In this document: in pieces, positions 9,034-18,242 of the stretch | Numbering within the stretch: position 1 is the first letter of the stretch | Layout of the letters: every line of letters starts with the position of its first letter | Source: Streptomyces altiplanensis | GTDB lineage: Bacteria; Actinomycetota; Actinomycetes; Streptomycetales; Streptomycetaceae | Direction of reading: 5' to 3' | Assembly: GCA_003719395.1 (NCBI GenBank) | Contig: RHMC01000044.1 | Location: forward strand, 1 to 48,140 | Length of the DNA stretch: 48,140 nt | The notes under the pieces: generated by a model | What the model was told of the DNA's origin: nothing | What the model saw: the letters and a program-made list of their open reading frames with translations, nothing else | Databases searched by the model: none | Made by a program: the position numbers and the translations under genes

Positions 9034-9840
9034 ATGACACGACTTGCTTCCGCGCTGCGCACCCTGGCCGCTGCCGCCGTCGCTCTGCTCGCGGCCACAG
9101 CCGCCCCGTCCACGGCGCAGGCCGAGCCCGAACCGAAGGCCCCCGGGGAGTTCGTGTCCCTGCGGTCCGTGGACCCGACGATCATCCAGGAGATGCGCTA
9201 CACCACCGCGCACAATTTCGTGGGCGTGCCGGTGGACGGTTACCGCCAGCCGGTCTGCATCCTCACCAGGCCCGCCGCGAAAGCCCTGCACGAGGCGCAG
9301 ACGAAGCTGCTGGGCCGCGGCTACTCCCTCAAGGTGTACGACTGCTACCGGCCGCAGCGGGCCGTCGACCACTTCGTGCGATGGGCGAAGGACCTTGACG
9401 ACGAGGCCATGAAGGAGGAGTTCTATCCCCATGTCGACAAGTCGCGGCTGTTCGCGGACGGTTACATCGCGGAGAAGTCCGGGCACAGCCGGGGCAGCAC
9501 CGTCGACGTGACGATCGTGAGGCTCCCCGCGAAGGCCACCAGGCCGTACGTCCCCGGTGAAGAACTCGTCCCCTGCTACGCGCCCGAGGATGAGCGGTTC
9601 CCGGACAACTCGGTCGACATGGGGACTGGTTTTGACTGCTTCGACACGCTGTCCCACACCGAGGACCCTCGCATCCAGGGCGCGCAGCGTGCCAACCGCC
9701 AGTTGCTGAAGGGATTGCTCGGCGAGCTCGGTTTCGTGAATCTCGCCGAGGAGTGGTGGCACTTCACGTACAAGCCGGAGCCGTTCCCGGACACCTACTT
9801 CGACTTCCCGGTCACCCGGCGGTCGGTCGCCGGGCACTGA
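9034..9840 (+). CDS. Secreted D-alanyl-D-alanine dipeptidase, VanX-type
   Basis: Zinc D,D-dipeptidase (peptidase family M15D) predicted to cleave D-Ala-D-Ala. Residues 1-30 form a signal peptide (hydrophobic run AAAAVALLAATAA, cleavage after AQA), so it acts outside the membrane, unlike the cytosolic VanX of vancomycin-resistance clusters. Metal-site residues are visible: His151 and Asp158 in SGHSRGSTVD, and Glu240 plus His243 in EEWWHF. Length is 268 residues. ATG 9034 follows GGAGGG (9025-9030). No vanH or vanA homologue adjoins it, so a housekeeping wall-turnover or dipeptide-scavenging role is more likely than glycopeptide resistance. The frame is intact. Confidence 0.88.
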   Translation: MTRLASALRTLAAAAVALLAATAAPSTAQAEPEPKAPGEFVSLRSVDPTIIQEMRYTTAHNFVGVPVDGYRQPVCILTRPAAKALHEAQTKLLGRGYSLKVYDCYRPQRAVDHFVRWAKDLDDEAMKEEFYPHVDKSRLFADGYIAEKSGHSRGSTVDVTIVRLPAKATRPYVPGEELVPCYAPEDERFPDNSVDMGTGFDCFDTLSHTEDPRIQGAQRANRQLLKGLLGELGFVNLAEEWWHFTYKPEPFPDTYFDFPVTRRSVAGH

Positions 9841-9968
9841 CGCGCGGCCTCCTGACAGGAGCGGGCGACCGGATCCACCCCCGTGGGTCCCGGCCGTCCG
9901 CCCTGTTCTCTTCTTTCGGACGCGGTACAGCCGTATCCGGTTCTCCGCCGGGCCACTACCGTGCGCGT

Positions 9969-10316
9969 ATGGAGCAGCGGACTTTTGATTCGTACGAGGA
10001 GTTCTGGCCCTACTACGTCGCGATGCACTCCAGGGCCGCGACCCGGTGGGTCCATCTCACCGGCACCCTCACCGGCCTCGCGGTCAGCGCGTACGGCCTG
10101 GCGCGCGGCCGGAAACGGTATGCCGCCGCGCTGCCGCTCATCGGGTACGGCGCCGCCTGGCCCGCACATTTCCTGATCGAGAAGAACAATCCGGCCACCT
10201 TCGGGCACCCCGTCTGGTCGCTGCGGGGCGACGTACAGATGATCCGGACGATGCTGGCGGGCCGCGACCGGGAGCTCGCGGAGACCGCCGCCAAGTGGCT
10301 CGCGGAGAACCGCTGA
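9969..10316 (+). CDS. DUF962 / Mpo1-like small membrane protein
   Basis: A 115-residue protein of the DUF962 type. The N-terminus FDSYEEFWPYYVAMHS and the motif HLTGTLTGL are characteristic. Two hydrophobic segments (about residues 30-45 and 55-75) suggest membrane insertion, and the HFLIEKNNPATFGHPVWSLRGD segment carries the family histidines. Yeast Mpo1 is an iron-dependent dioxygenase acting on 2-hydroxy fatty acids; whether this bacterial protein does the same is unknown. It stands alone between the VanX-like gene and glpF. The ATG at 9969 is the first methionine of the conserved region. The frame is intact. Confidence 0.8.
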   Translation: MEQRTFDSYEEFWPYYVAMHSRAATRWVHLTGTLTGLAVSAYGLARGRKRYAAALPLIGYGAAWPAHFLIEKNNPATFGHPVWSLRGDVQMIRTMLAGRDRELAETAAKWLAENR

Positions 10317-10651
10317 CGCCGGGGCCCGCCCTGACGGCCGGTTACGGGCGTGGCGTTCCCGGAAGCCGTTCCCGTCCATCACCTTGACGCTCCATCACCG
10401 CCGGTGAACACTTCCCGTTGTCAGTCGGCGTCGCCGTACGACGGCTCCCGGGAACGCGGAGAACGCGTCTGTTCCCGGGCCCCTGTTGCGGTTCAGGGGC
10501 CTCCCCCACGGGCGATTCCACCGGCTCGGCATGCTCGTCACGGACGCCGGACAGGGTACGGCAAGCCCTGTCTCCGGCTCACCAGCCATGGGAAACGCAC
10601 CCTGCACTTCAGGCCCGGGGCCCGGCCCCGGGCGAGGGCCTAGGAGCCGCC
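10317..10651 (+). promoter_or_regulatory. glpF upstream region with two inverted repeats
   Basis: A gene-free stretch of 335 bases before glpF. It contains CCCGGGAAC (10447-10455) with its complement GTTCCCGGG (10471-10479), 15 bases apart, followed at once by a hairpin GCCCCTG / CAGGGGC (10479-10500) with an eight-base loop. The first repeat could be an operator, because glycerol operons of Streptomyces are controlled by the IclR-family repressor GylR. The second could be an attenuator. No gylR-like gene is adjacent, so the regulator would have to act from elsewhere. Confidence 0.4.
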
Positions 10652-11377
10652 ATGAGCAACGGGGACATCTTTGCCGGCGAGGTCATCGGCACCGCCATCC
10701 TGATCCTTTTCGGCGCCGGTGTGTGCGCCGCAGTCACTCTCCACCACTCCAAGGCGAAGGCCTCGGGGTGGATCGTCATCTCCTTCGGGTGGGGCATGGC
10801 CGTGCTGGCCGGGGCGTACACCGCCGCCCCGTTGTCCGGCGGGCACCTCAACCCCGCTGTGACCGTGGGCATCGCCGTCGACACCGGCGAGTGGGGGAAG
10901 GTCTGGGTCTACGTGCTCGGGCAGATGGCCGGTGCGATGCTCGGGGCCGTACTCGCCTACCTGGCCTACTACGCCCAGTTCGCCGCCAACAAGGACAAAG
11001 AGACGGCACTGCCGACGCTGGGCGTCTTCTCCACCATTCCGGAGGTGCGCCACCCTGTCGCCAACCTCCTCACCGAGATCATCGCGACGGTCGGCCTGGT
11101 GCTGCCCGTCCTGGCGTTCGGGATGACCAAGGGGCTCGGGGAGTCCGGCACCCAGGTGCTGATCGTGGCGCTCCTGGTCGTCGGCATCGGTCTCTCCCTC
11201 GGCGGCCCCACGGGGTACGCCATCAATCCGGCCCGCGACCTCGGGCCGCGCATCGTCCACGCCGTGCTGCCGATCCCGAACAAGGGCACGTCCGACTGGG
11301 GGTACGCCTGGGTGCCGGTGGCGGGGCCGCTGATCGGCGGGGCGCTGTCGGGCCTTGTCTGCAACGCAGCCTTCTGA
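10652..11377 (+). CDS. glpF: Glycerol uptake facilitator (aquaglyceroporin)
   Basis: Channel that lets glycerol diffuse across the cytoplasmic membrane. The 241-residue MIP-family protein has six hydrophobic helices and both pore-forming NPA motifs (HLNPAVTVG with Asn67, and [11 protein letters not shown] with Asn192). The arginine after the second NPA belongs to the selectivity filter. ATG 10652 follows TAGGAG (10641-10646). The gene is 41 bases upstream of glpK, which traps glycerol as glycerol 3-phosphate, so they form an operon. The glpD and gylR genes usual in Streptomyces glycerol operons are not next to it. The frame is intact. Confidence 0.93.
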   Translation: MSNGDIFAGEVIGTAILILFGAGVCAAVTLHHSKAKASGWIVISFGWGMAVLAGAYTAAPLSGGHLNPAVTVGIAVDTGEWGKVWVYVLGQMAGAMLGAVLAYLAYYAQFAANKDKETALPTLGVFSTIPEVRHPVANLLTEIIATVGLVLPVLAFGMTKGLGESGTQVLIVALLVVGIGLSLGGPTGYAINPARDLGPRIVHAVLPIPNKGTSDWGYAWVPVAGPLIGGALSGLVCNAAF

Positions 11378-11418
11378 GCACTGAGAGCTTTCAGCCGAGT
11401 TCGGACGAAGGGGACGTC

Positions 11419-12951
<1,533 letters not shown>

Positions 12952-12978
12952 CAGAGCCGGCCCCGGACCCCGTGACCG

Positions 12979-13014
12979 CGGCCCGTACCCCTGTCGGTGG
13001 GGGGGGACGGGCCG
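12979..13014. terminator. Hairpin between glpK and cvnD
   Basis: CGGCCCGT (12979-12986) pairs with ACGGGCCG (13007-13014), extended inward by C-rich against G-rich tracts. It lies 28 bases after the glpK stop and before the stop of the convergent cvnD, so it probably terminates both operons. Confidence 0.6.
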
Positions 13015-13092
13015 CTCGGGGGGCCGCGTGGCACTACGGGCCGACGCTTCGGTTCGTTCCGCGGACCGCTCGGAGCCCGTTCCCGGGAAGGC

Positions 13093-13698
13093 TCAGGTCG
13101 TTGCGGTCTGCCGCCGGTCGGCGGAGCGGGCCAGCGCGTGCTCGACCACCGCGATGAGCACCTCCTTGACGGTCTCCCGGTCCCGCGCGTCGCACAGCAG
13201 CAGGGGCACGCCCTCGTCGAGATCGAGTGCCGTACGCACCGTCTCCGCCGGATAACGGGCGGCGCCGTCGAAGCAGTTGACGGCAACGGCGAAGGGGATG
13301 CCCCGGCGCTCGAAGTAGTCGATGCCGGCGAAACAGTCCTCCAGCCGGCGGGTGTCGGCGAGCACGACCGCGCCGAGCGCCCCCTGCGCCAGCTCGTCCC
13401 AGAGGAACCAGAAACGGTCCTGGCCGGGCGTACCGAAGAGGTAGAGCACCAGGTCTTCGCGGAGCGTGATCCGGCCGAAGTCCATGGCCACAGTGGTGGT
13501 TTTCTTGCTCTCGACGCCGGCGGTGTCGTCGACGGGTCGGCCCGCTTCGGTGAGCGCCTCCTCGGTGCGCAGCGGCCTGATCTCGCTGACCGCGCCCACC
13601 AGGGTGGTCTTGCCCACCCCGAAGCCACCCGCGACGAGGATTTTGAGCGTCACCGGTTCCACCGGTCGCTTCTTGCGGCTAGAGCGCCCGAAGACCAT
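13093..13698 (-). CDS. cvnD: Conservon small GTPase-like ATP/GTP-binding protein (CvnD)
   Basis: Ras/MglA-like switch protein of the actinomycete conservon, thought to form a membrane-associated signalling complex with CvnA-C. The 201-residue protein has a P-loop GGFGVGKTTLVG (about residues 25-35), a G3-like FGTPGQDRFWFLWDEL, and a G4-like NCFDGA. ATG 13698 overlaps the end of cvnC by 20 bases, which suggests translational coupling. The basic leader FGRSSRKKRPVEP is typical. It is the last gene of the A-B-C-D operon; no cytochrome P450 (cvnE) follows. The frame is intact. Confidence 0.92.
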   Translation of the reverse strand: MVFGRSSRKKRPVEPVTLKILVAGGFGVGKTTLVGAVSEIRPLRTEEALTEAGRPVDDTAGVESKKTTTVAMDFGRITLREDLVLYLFGTPGQDRFWFLWDELAQGALGAVVLADTRRLEDCFAGIDYFERRGIPFAVAVNCFDGAARYPAETVRTALDLDEGVPLLLCDARDRETVKEVLIAVVEHALARSADRRQTATT

Positions 13699-14077
13699 TG
13701 ATTACCTCGCGAAGGATGCTCTCGTCCGGCAGCTCCGCCGGCGGTACGGGTCGGGTCACATGTACCAGCTCGTCCTCGACGAGATCGCCGACGAGGACTC
13801 TGACCACCCCCACGGGGAGGTCGAGGCCCGCGGCGAGCTCGGCGATCGACTGCGGCGTCTCACTGCAGAGTTCGACGATCTCGACGTGCTCGGGAGCGAG
13901 CGTCTGGTCGCGCCCGGGATCGTCGGCCGCGGGCTCGGTGACGACGAGCGCGATCAGGTCGAGCCGGTGCCGGCTCGCACTGCTCGTACGGCCACGCGTC
14001 ATCGCGTACGGGCGCACCACCGGGCCCGCTTCGTCGTCGAACCAGTGCGGCGATCCCTGCTGGCCTGCTTCGCTCAT
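13679..14077 (-). CDS. cvnC: Conservon DUF742 protein (CvnC)
   Basis: A 132-residue DUF742 protein, the third component of the conservon. The N-terminal segment PVVRPYAMTRGRT is diagnostic. A central predicted winged-helix part (ELCSETPQSIAELAAGLDLPVGVVRVLVGDL, split here only by prose) resembles a DNA-binding fold, although DUF742 proteins are usually placed in the membrane-proximal complex. The C-terminus ESILREVINGLRAL is conserved. It starts ten bases after cvnB ends and overlaps cvnD. The frame is intact. Confidence 0.9.
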   Translation of the reverse strand: MSEAGQQGSPHWFDDEAGPVVRPYAMTRGRTSSASRHRLDLIALVVTEPAADDPGRDQTLAPEHVEIVELCSETPQSIAELAAGLDLPVGVVRVLVGDLVEDELVHVTRPVPPAELPDESILREVINGLRAL

Positions 14078-14087
14078 GTCAGCCCAC

Positions 14088-14528
14088 TCACCCTCCGGCG
14101 GGCAGACCGGAGCGGGGCGCGGTCGTCAGGTGGGCGCCGACCCGCTTGACCATCAGCGTCATCTCGTACGCGACCTGGCCGACGTCGGAGTCGGAGTCCG
14201 ACAGGACGGCGAGGCAGCTGCCGTCGCCCGCAGCGGTGACGAAGAGGAAGGCGTCGTCCAGCTCCACCACGGTCTGCCGGACACGGCCCGCGTCGAAGTG
14301 GCGGCCGACGCCCTTGGCGAGGCTGTGGAAGCCGGAGGCGACGGCGGCGAGGTGTTCGCCGTCCTCGCGTGTCAGCTCCTTGGAGGCACCGGTGGGGAGC
14401 CCGTCGCTGGAGAGCACCAGGGCCTTGCGGATGCTGCCGACGCGGTCGACGAGTTCGTCGAGGAGCCAGTTGAGCTCCCCGGAGCCCCGGCCCGCGGTGT
14501 TGTGTGCTGTGGCGTTCGGTGCGGTCAT
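14088..14528 (-). CDS. cvnB: Conservon roadblock/LC7 protein (CvnB)
   Basis: A 146-residue roadblock/LC7-domain protein, related to GTPase-activating partners such as MglB. It probably acts with the GTPase-like CvnD. The segment LNWLLDELVDRVGSIRKALVLSSDGL and the later DDAFLFVTAAGDGSCLAVL are typical of the fold. Its ATG overlaps the cvnA stop as ATGA at 14525-14528, so translation is coupled to the kinase gene. The frame is intact. Confidence 0.92.
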   Translation of the reverse strand: MTAPNATAHNTAGRGSGELNWLLDELVDRVGSIRKALVLSSDGLPTGASKELTREDGEHLAAVASGFHSLAKGVGRHFDAGRVRQTVVELDDAFLFVTAAGDGSCLAVLSDSDSDVGQVAYEMTLMVKRVGAHLTTAPRSGLPAGG

Positions 14529-17218
14529 CGACCGTCCCTCTCTGGTGTCGTTCCTGGTGCTGTCTCGCCCGGGCCCGGCTCGTCCTCGGCGTTCTGCCGA
14601 CGGCCGCGCTGCCAGCCGCGCTGGAGCGAAGCCATCCGGCTGCGCACTTCCTCCGCTTCGCGCTCGGCCTCCTGCTCGGTGACCGGTGCGTCGTTCGCGG
14701 GTTCGGTGCGGTCGGCGGCGGCCTCGCGCAGTTGCGGGGCGAGGTTGGCCTGACGGACGCGGCGGGCAGTCCGCCCGGCGGGGGGCCCGGATCCCTGCCC
14801 TCCGAGGACGGCTCCCGTGCGGGCGGTGTGGTGGGGGTGGCGGGGGTCTGGTCGCGACCGCCGACACGGCGGCCGTGATCGCGACGAGGTCGGGGCCTTA
14901 CGGCGGGGCAGCGGAACGGGGGCTCCGGGGCGCGCGCTTTCGCCGTTCCCGGGAACGTAGTCGGAGGCCTGCTGGTGCTGTTCACCGGCGGCTTCCCGGG
15001 AACGGTCGCGGAAGCGTTCCCCGGAACGACCGCGGAAGCGTTCCCCGGAGCCTTCCCGGGGGCGGAACAGACCACCGCGCTCGCTCTCCGTGTCCTCGAT
15101 GTCGGTGACGCCGTCGAACGACGCCTCTTCGAGGCCCAGTGCCCCCAGAGGCGGCTCGAGTTCGACCGGGCCGTCCAGTATCGCCTGAGCGGCGAGCTCG
15201 GCGGCCAGCCGCGAGAGCGTCGTCAGGGACTTGCGGCGTCCGCTGCCCCCCGCCACGGCTCCGGTCCCCTCCTCCCCGGCGGAGTGCTTGCGGTCGAGCC
15301 GGAAGCCGGTGCCGTTCGTCTCGGGCGCGTCCGTGAGCAGGGCTGCCGGAACGAAGACGACCGCGGTGGTTCCGCCGTACGGCGACTGCTGGAGCGAGAC
15401 CCGGACGTTCTGGCGCTGGGCGAGCCGGCTGACCACGAAGAGGCCGAGCCGGTCGGTGTCCGACAGCTCGAACTCGGGGGTCTCGGCGAGCCGCAGATTG
15501 GCGTCGAGGAGGGCTTCGGGCGTCATGCCGAGGCCACGGTCGTGGATTTCGAGGGTGAAGCCGTTGGCGACCCGCTCGCCGTGCACCTGCACCGCGGTGT
15601 GCGGGGGCGAGAACACCGTGGCGTTCTCCAGGAGTTCGGCGATCAGGTGGGTGAGGTCGGCGACCGCCGGACCGCCGACCCCGATACGCGCCAGTCTGCG
15701 TACCTCGATGCGCTCGTAGTCCTCGACCTCGGCGACGGCGGCCCGTACGACGTCCATGAGCTGGACGGGCTTGCGCCACTGGCGGGACGGAGCTGCGCCC
15801 GAGAGGATGACCAGGCCCTCCGCGTGGCGGCGCATGCGGGTGGTGAGGTGGTCGAGGCGGAAGAGGTCGGCGAGCTCGTCGGTGTCCTCGGTGCGGCGTT
15901 CCATGGTGTCGAGGAGCGTGAGCTGGCGGTGGAGCAGAACCTGGTTGCGGCGGGCCAGGTTGACGAAGACCTCGGAAACGCCGCGCCGCATGTCGGCCTG
16001 CTTGACGGCCGATTCGACGGCCGCGCGCTGAAGGGTGTTGAGGGCCTGGCCGACCTGGCCGATCTCGTCCTTGTCGTACTCCAGGCGCGGCACCTCGGTC
16101 TCCACGTCGACCTCCTCGCCGGCGGCGAGTCTGCGCATGACGCTGGGCAGTCGTACGCCGGAGACCTCGTGGGCCTCCCTGCGGAGACGGGAGAGGTCGC
16201 GGACGAGGCTGCGGCCGATCCGTACGGACAGGACCAGCGAAACGATCAGGGCGGCGAAACCGAGCACGCCGGCGGCGCCCGCTTTGACCAAGACACCGAG
16301 AGCGACCGGGTCGACACGGTCCTGGTAACGGTCGCCCGCGTCCTTGCCCTCGCGGGCGAGGTGGTCGAGTACGCCGGTCGCGGTCTCGTTCCAGCTCTTC
16401 GCGGTGACGGCGCTCGGGCTCTTGGCGGCGCCCTCGGTGACGAGGTGTTCTTCGGTGGCACGGAGGGGCTCGGTGGCCGGGCTGTCCCAGTAGTCCGCGA
16501 AGGCCTCGCGCTCGGTCGCGGGGAGGAGTTCGAGATTGACGTCGTACAGCAGCTTGCGGTTCGCGGCCAGGGCCGAGATCTCGCGCAGCTCGGGCGGGTC
16601 GAACCGGCCGGCGACGAGGCCGGACGCGATGAGGGCGTCCTCGCGGGAGAGCATCTCGTGCGCGCGGGCGACGCCGACCAGGGCACGGCCCTGCTTGTCC
16701 AGCTCCACGTCTTCGAGGACGTGGAGGGCGGTGAGGAAGGAGTAACAGGGGTCGACGAGCCGGTTGTAACGGTCCAGGGCCTCGCGTCTGGTGACGGTGC
16801 TGTTCTCGACGGAGCGGCGCAGCGTTTCGATGTCCGCGAAGGCTTTGAGGAGGGAAGTCAGGCGCTTGGACGCCGAGGGCCGCATGTCGTCGCGTACTCC
16901 GGGGTCCTGTGCCCGGTCCCTGATCTTCGCGACGGCCTCGTCGGTGGTCTCGCGCTCGCGGCGGAGGGCGGCGAGGGCGTCGGAGGCCCGGGGGTCCGCC
17001 AGATAGATCAACGTCTGGCGCCGTTCCTGCCGGATCACCTTGACCGCGTCCTCGACGGGATGGCCCACCTGCTCGACGGTGTGGGCCACATCCAGTATGT
17101 GGCCGGCCTCGCGACCGGTGATCACGGTGGCGAATCCCCAGAGCGAGGTGAGGGACACGAGCGGCACCAGCAGCAACGCCACGATCTTCCTGCGGATGGA
17201 CTTCCCGCGAAAGCGCAT
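14525..17218 (-). CDS. cvnA: Conservon sensor histidine kinase-like protein (CvnA)
   Basis: Membrane sensor of the conservon, 897 residues. A first membrane helix (about 11-33) is followed by a large extracytoplasmic nitrate/nitrite-sensor-like helical domain, a second membrane helix (about 305-335) and a HAMP segment. The kinase part has FRLDHLTTRMRRH as putative phospho-acceptor region, HLIAELLENATVFSPP as N-box (about residue 524), DRGLGM and DRLGLFVV. The C-terminal tail of about 250 residues is low-complexity, with an octapeptide repeat GERFR[G/D]RS and a conserved end RVRQANLAPQLR. ATG 17218 is the first methionine of the basic leader MRFRGKSIRRK. A piece of the tail near 14780-14930 may hide two compensating indels, but the frame stays open. 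Confidence 0.92.
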   Translation of the reverse strand: MRFRGKSIRRKIVALLLVPLVSLTSLWGFATVITGREAGHILDVAHTVEQVGHPVEDAVKVIRQERRQTLIYLADPRASDALAALRRERETTDEAVAKIRDRAQDPGVRDDMRPSASKRLTSLLKAFADIETLRRSVENSTVTRREALDRYNRLVDPCYSFLTALHVLEDVELDKQGRALVGVARAHEMLSREDALIASGLVAGRFDPPELREISALAANRKLLYDVNLELLPATEREAFADYWDSPATEPLRATEEHLVTEGAAKSPSAVTAKSWNETATGVLDHLAREGKDAGDRYQDRVDPVALGVLVKAGAAGVLGFAALIVSLVLSVRIGRSLVRDLSRLRREAHEVSGVRLPSVMRRLAAGEEVDVETEVPRLEYDKDEIGQVGQALNTLQRAAVESAVKQADMRRGVSEVFVNLARRNQVLLHRQLTLLDTMERRTEDTDELADLFRLDHLTTRMRRHAEGLVILSGAAPSRQWRKPVQLMDVVRAAVAEVEDYERIEVRRLARIGVGGPAVADLTHLIAELLENATVFSPPHTAVQVHGERVANGFTLEIHDRGLGMTPEALLDANLRLAETPEFELSDTDRLGLFVVSRLAQRQNVRVSLQQSPYGGTTAVVFVPAALLTDAPETNGTGFRLDRKHSAGEEGTGAVAGGSGRRKSLTTLSRLAAELAAQAILDGPVELEPPLGALGLEEASFDGVTDIEDTESERGGLFRPREGSGERFRGRSGERFRDRSREAAGEQHQQASDYVPGNGESARPGAPVPLPRRKAPTSSRSRPPCRRSRPDPRHPHHTARTGAVLGGQGSGPPAGRTARRVRQANLAPQLREAAADRTEPANDAPVTEQEAEREAEEVRSRMASLQRGWQRGRRQNAEDEPGPGETAPGTTPERDGR
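14999..15046 (-). repeat. cvnA: 24-bp tandem repeat inside cvnA
   Basis: Two adjacent 24-base copies (14999-15022 and 15023-15046) differing at two positions. They encode GERFRGRS and GERFRDRS in the disordered C-terminal tail of CvnA. The length is a multiple of three, so copy-number change would keep the frame. Confidence 0.85.
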
Positions 17219-17646
17219 GGCCTCCCCCAGCTCGTCCCCCGTCGGGCAGGGGTGGTGTTCCGTCAATAAACGGCGTGAGCCTACTACTGACACTCGTGCA
17301 ACTCGAAGGAACGTCCGGGCGATTTTCGGCCGCACAAAGGTGAGTTGATCGCGAGTTTTCATGCGATTCCGGGAGCCGGCAGGCGCCGTTGTGGCGAAGG
17401 ACACGTGCACGTACGCCTCTCACCCCGCTGGGGCAGATGGCTGGAATTCTACGTTCCATGGGAATCTTCGAGGTCTGCCATTCGTCCTGCTGTACGAGGA
17501 GCGGACCGGATGAGGCCGTAGTACATGCCACATTCGGTCCGGGGGACGGCGTAAAGGGGCGCAAGGCGGGCAGCCACTCGTGAAAGCGCGCGTCGCGCGC
17601 CCGAGTTGAGTGCACGCCAGGCTCGGTGGTGGGGAGTGGAAGTTCG
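17219..17646. other. Divergent intergenic region between cvnA and a small membrane-protein gene
   Basis: 428 bases with no supported gene. The part next to cvnA (about 17260-17370) is AT-richer than its surroundings and probably holds the conservon promoter; the part before 17647 holds that of the membrane-protein gene. I could not assign convincing -35/-10 pairs or an operator. Confidence 0.5.
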
Positions 17647-18129
17647 ATGGATACGGAAGAGCGCCGTACGGCGTCTGCGGCGCCCGTGACGTTCGAGGTC
17701 GCCGGGGCTTTCCCGGAGCCTGAGGCGGCTGGAGTCCAGCGGCAGTTGTGGGTGGACGAGCCGGCGATACGGCCGCGGCTGCCCGATCCGGTCCGTACGG
17801 CCGCCGTCCGCTCCGTCCTCATCACGTCCCTGACGCTGATCCAGGCGATGGTGGCCTACCTGTGCACGCTGGCGGGATCGTGGCTGGCCTTTCCGATGGT
17901 CCTGAGCAGCGTGGGCAGCACAGTGGTCGCCACCTGGGGCGTTCTGGACGTATGGGTCACCCGGCAGGTGTGGAACCAGCGCCACGGCGTGGTGTCGGTC
18001 CCGAGCAGTACGGCACGCCGGCTGCGGCGTGAGCGGCGGAAAGCCCGCCGGGCGGCCCGCAGGTCCGCCCGGACACGGCAACGGGAGGAGCGGGCCCGGC
18101 AAGGGACGGGCCGGCTCTCCCAGGCCTGA
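17647..18129 (+). CDS. Small two-helix membrane protein of unknown function
   Basis: 160 residues, not recognised. An acidic and proline-containing N-terminus (about 50 residues) is followed by two hydrophobic segments (about 57-75 and 80-98). The very basic C-terminus (RRLRRERRKARRAARRSARTRQREER) is predicted to lie in the cytoplasm and could bind nucleic acid or phospholipid. ATG 17647 is preceded by GGGGAG (17631-17636); a GTG at 17626 is an alternative. It is convergent with the SMC-like gene. The frame is intact and codon use is typical. Confidence 0.7.
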   Translation: MDTEERRTASAAPVTFEVAGAFPEPEAAGVQRQLWVDEPAIRPRLPDPVRTAAVRSVLITSLTLIQAMVAYLCTLAGSWLAFPMVLSSVGSTVVATWGVLDVWVTRQVWNQRHGVVSVPSSTARRLRRERRKARRAARRSARTRQREERARQGTGRLSQA

Positions 18130-18242
18130 GGCCTGGACGGACCTGGACGGGCCTGAACGGACCACAGACCTGGGCCCCGGACATGCCCGGAGCTGCCCGG
18201 GTCCCGGGCCTGCGCCGCGCCCGCCCCTCGCAGACGTCGCCG

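Noticed and set aside
14780..14930. A definite pair of frameshifts in the CvnA tail
   Set aside because: The frame remains open, the tail is low-complexity, and conserved RVRQANLAPQLR is in the same frame afterwards; sequence alone cannot decide.
14975..17269. Long plus-strand open frame opposite cvnA
   Set aside because: Antisense shadow of an intact conserved kinase gene; the translation is an Asp/Glu/Gly/Val-rich mirror of its codons.
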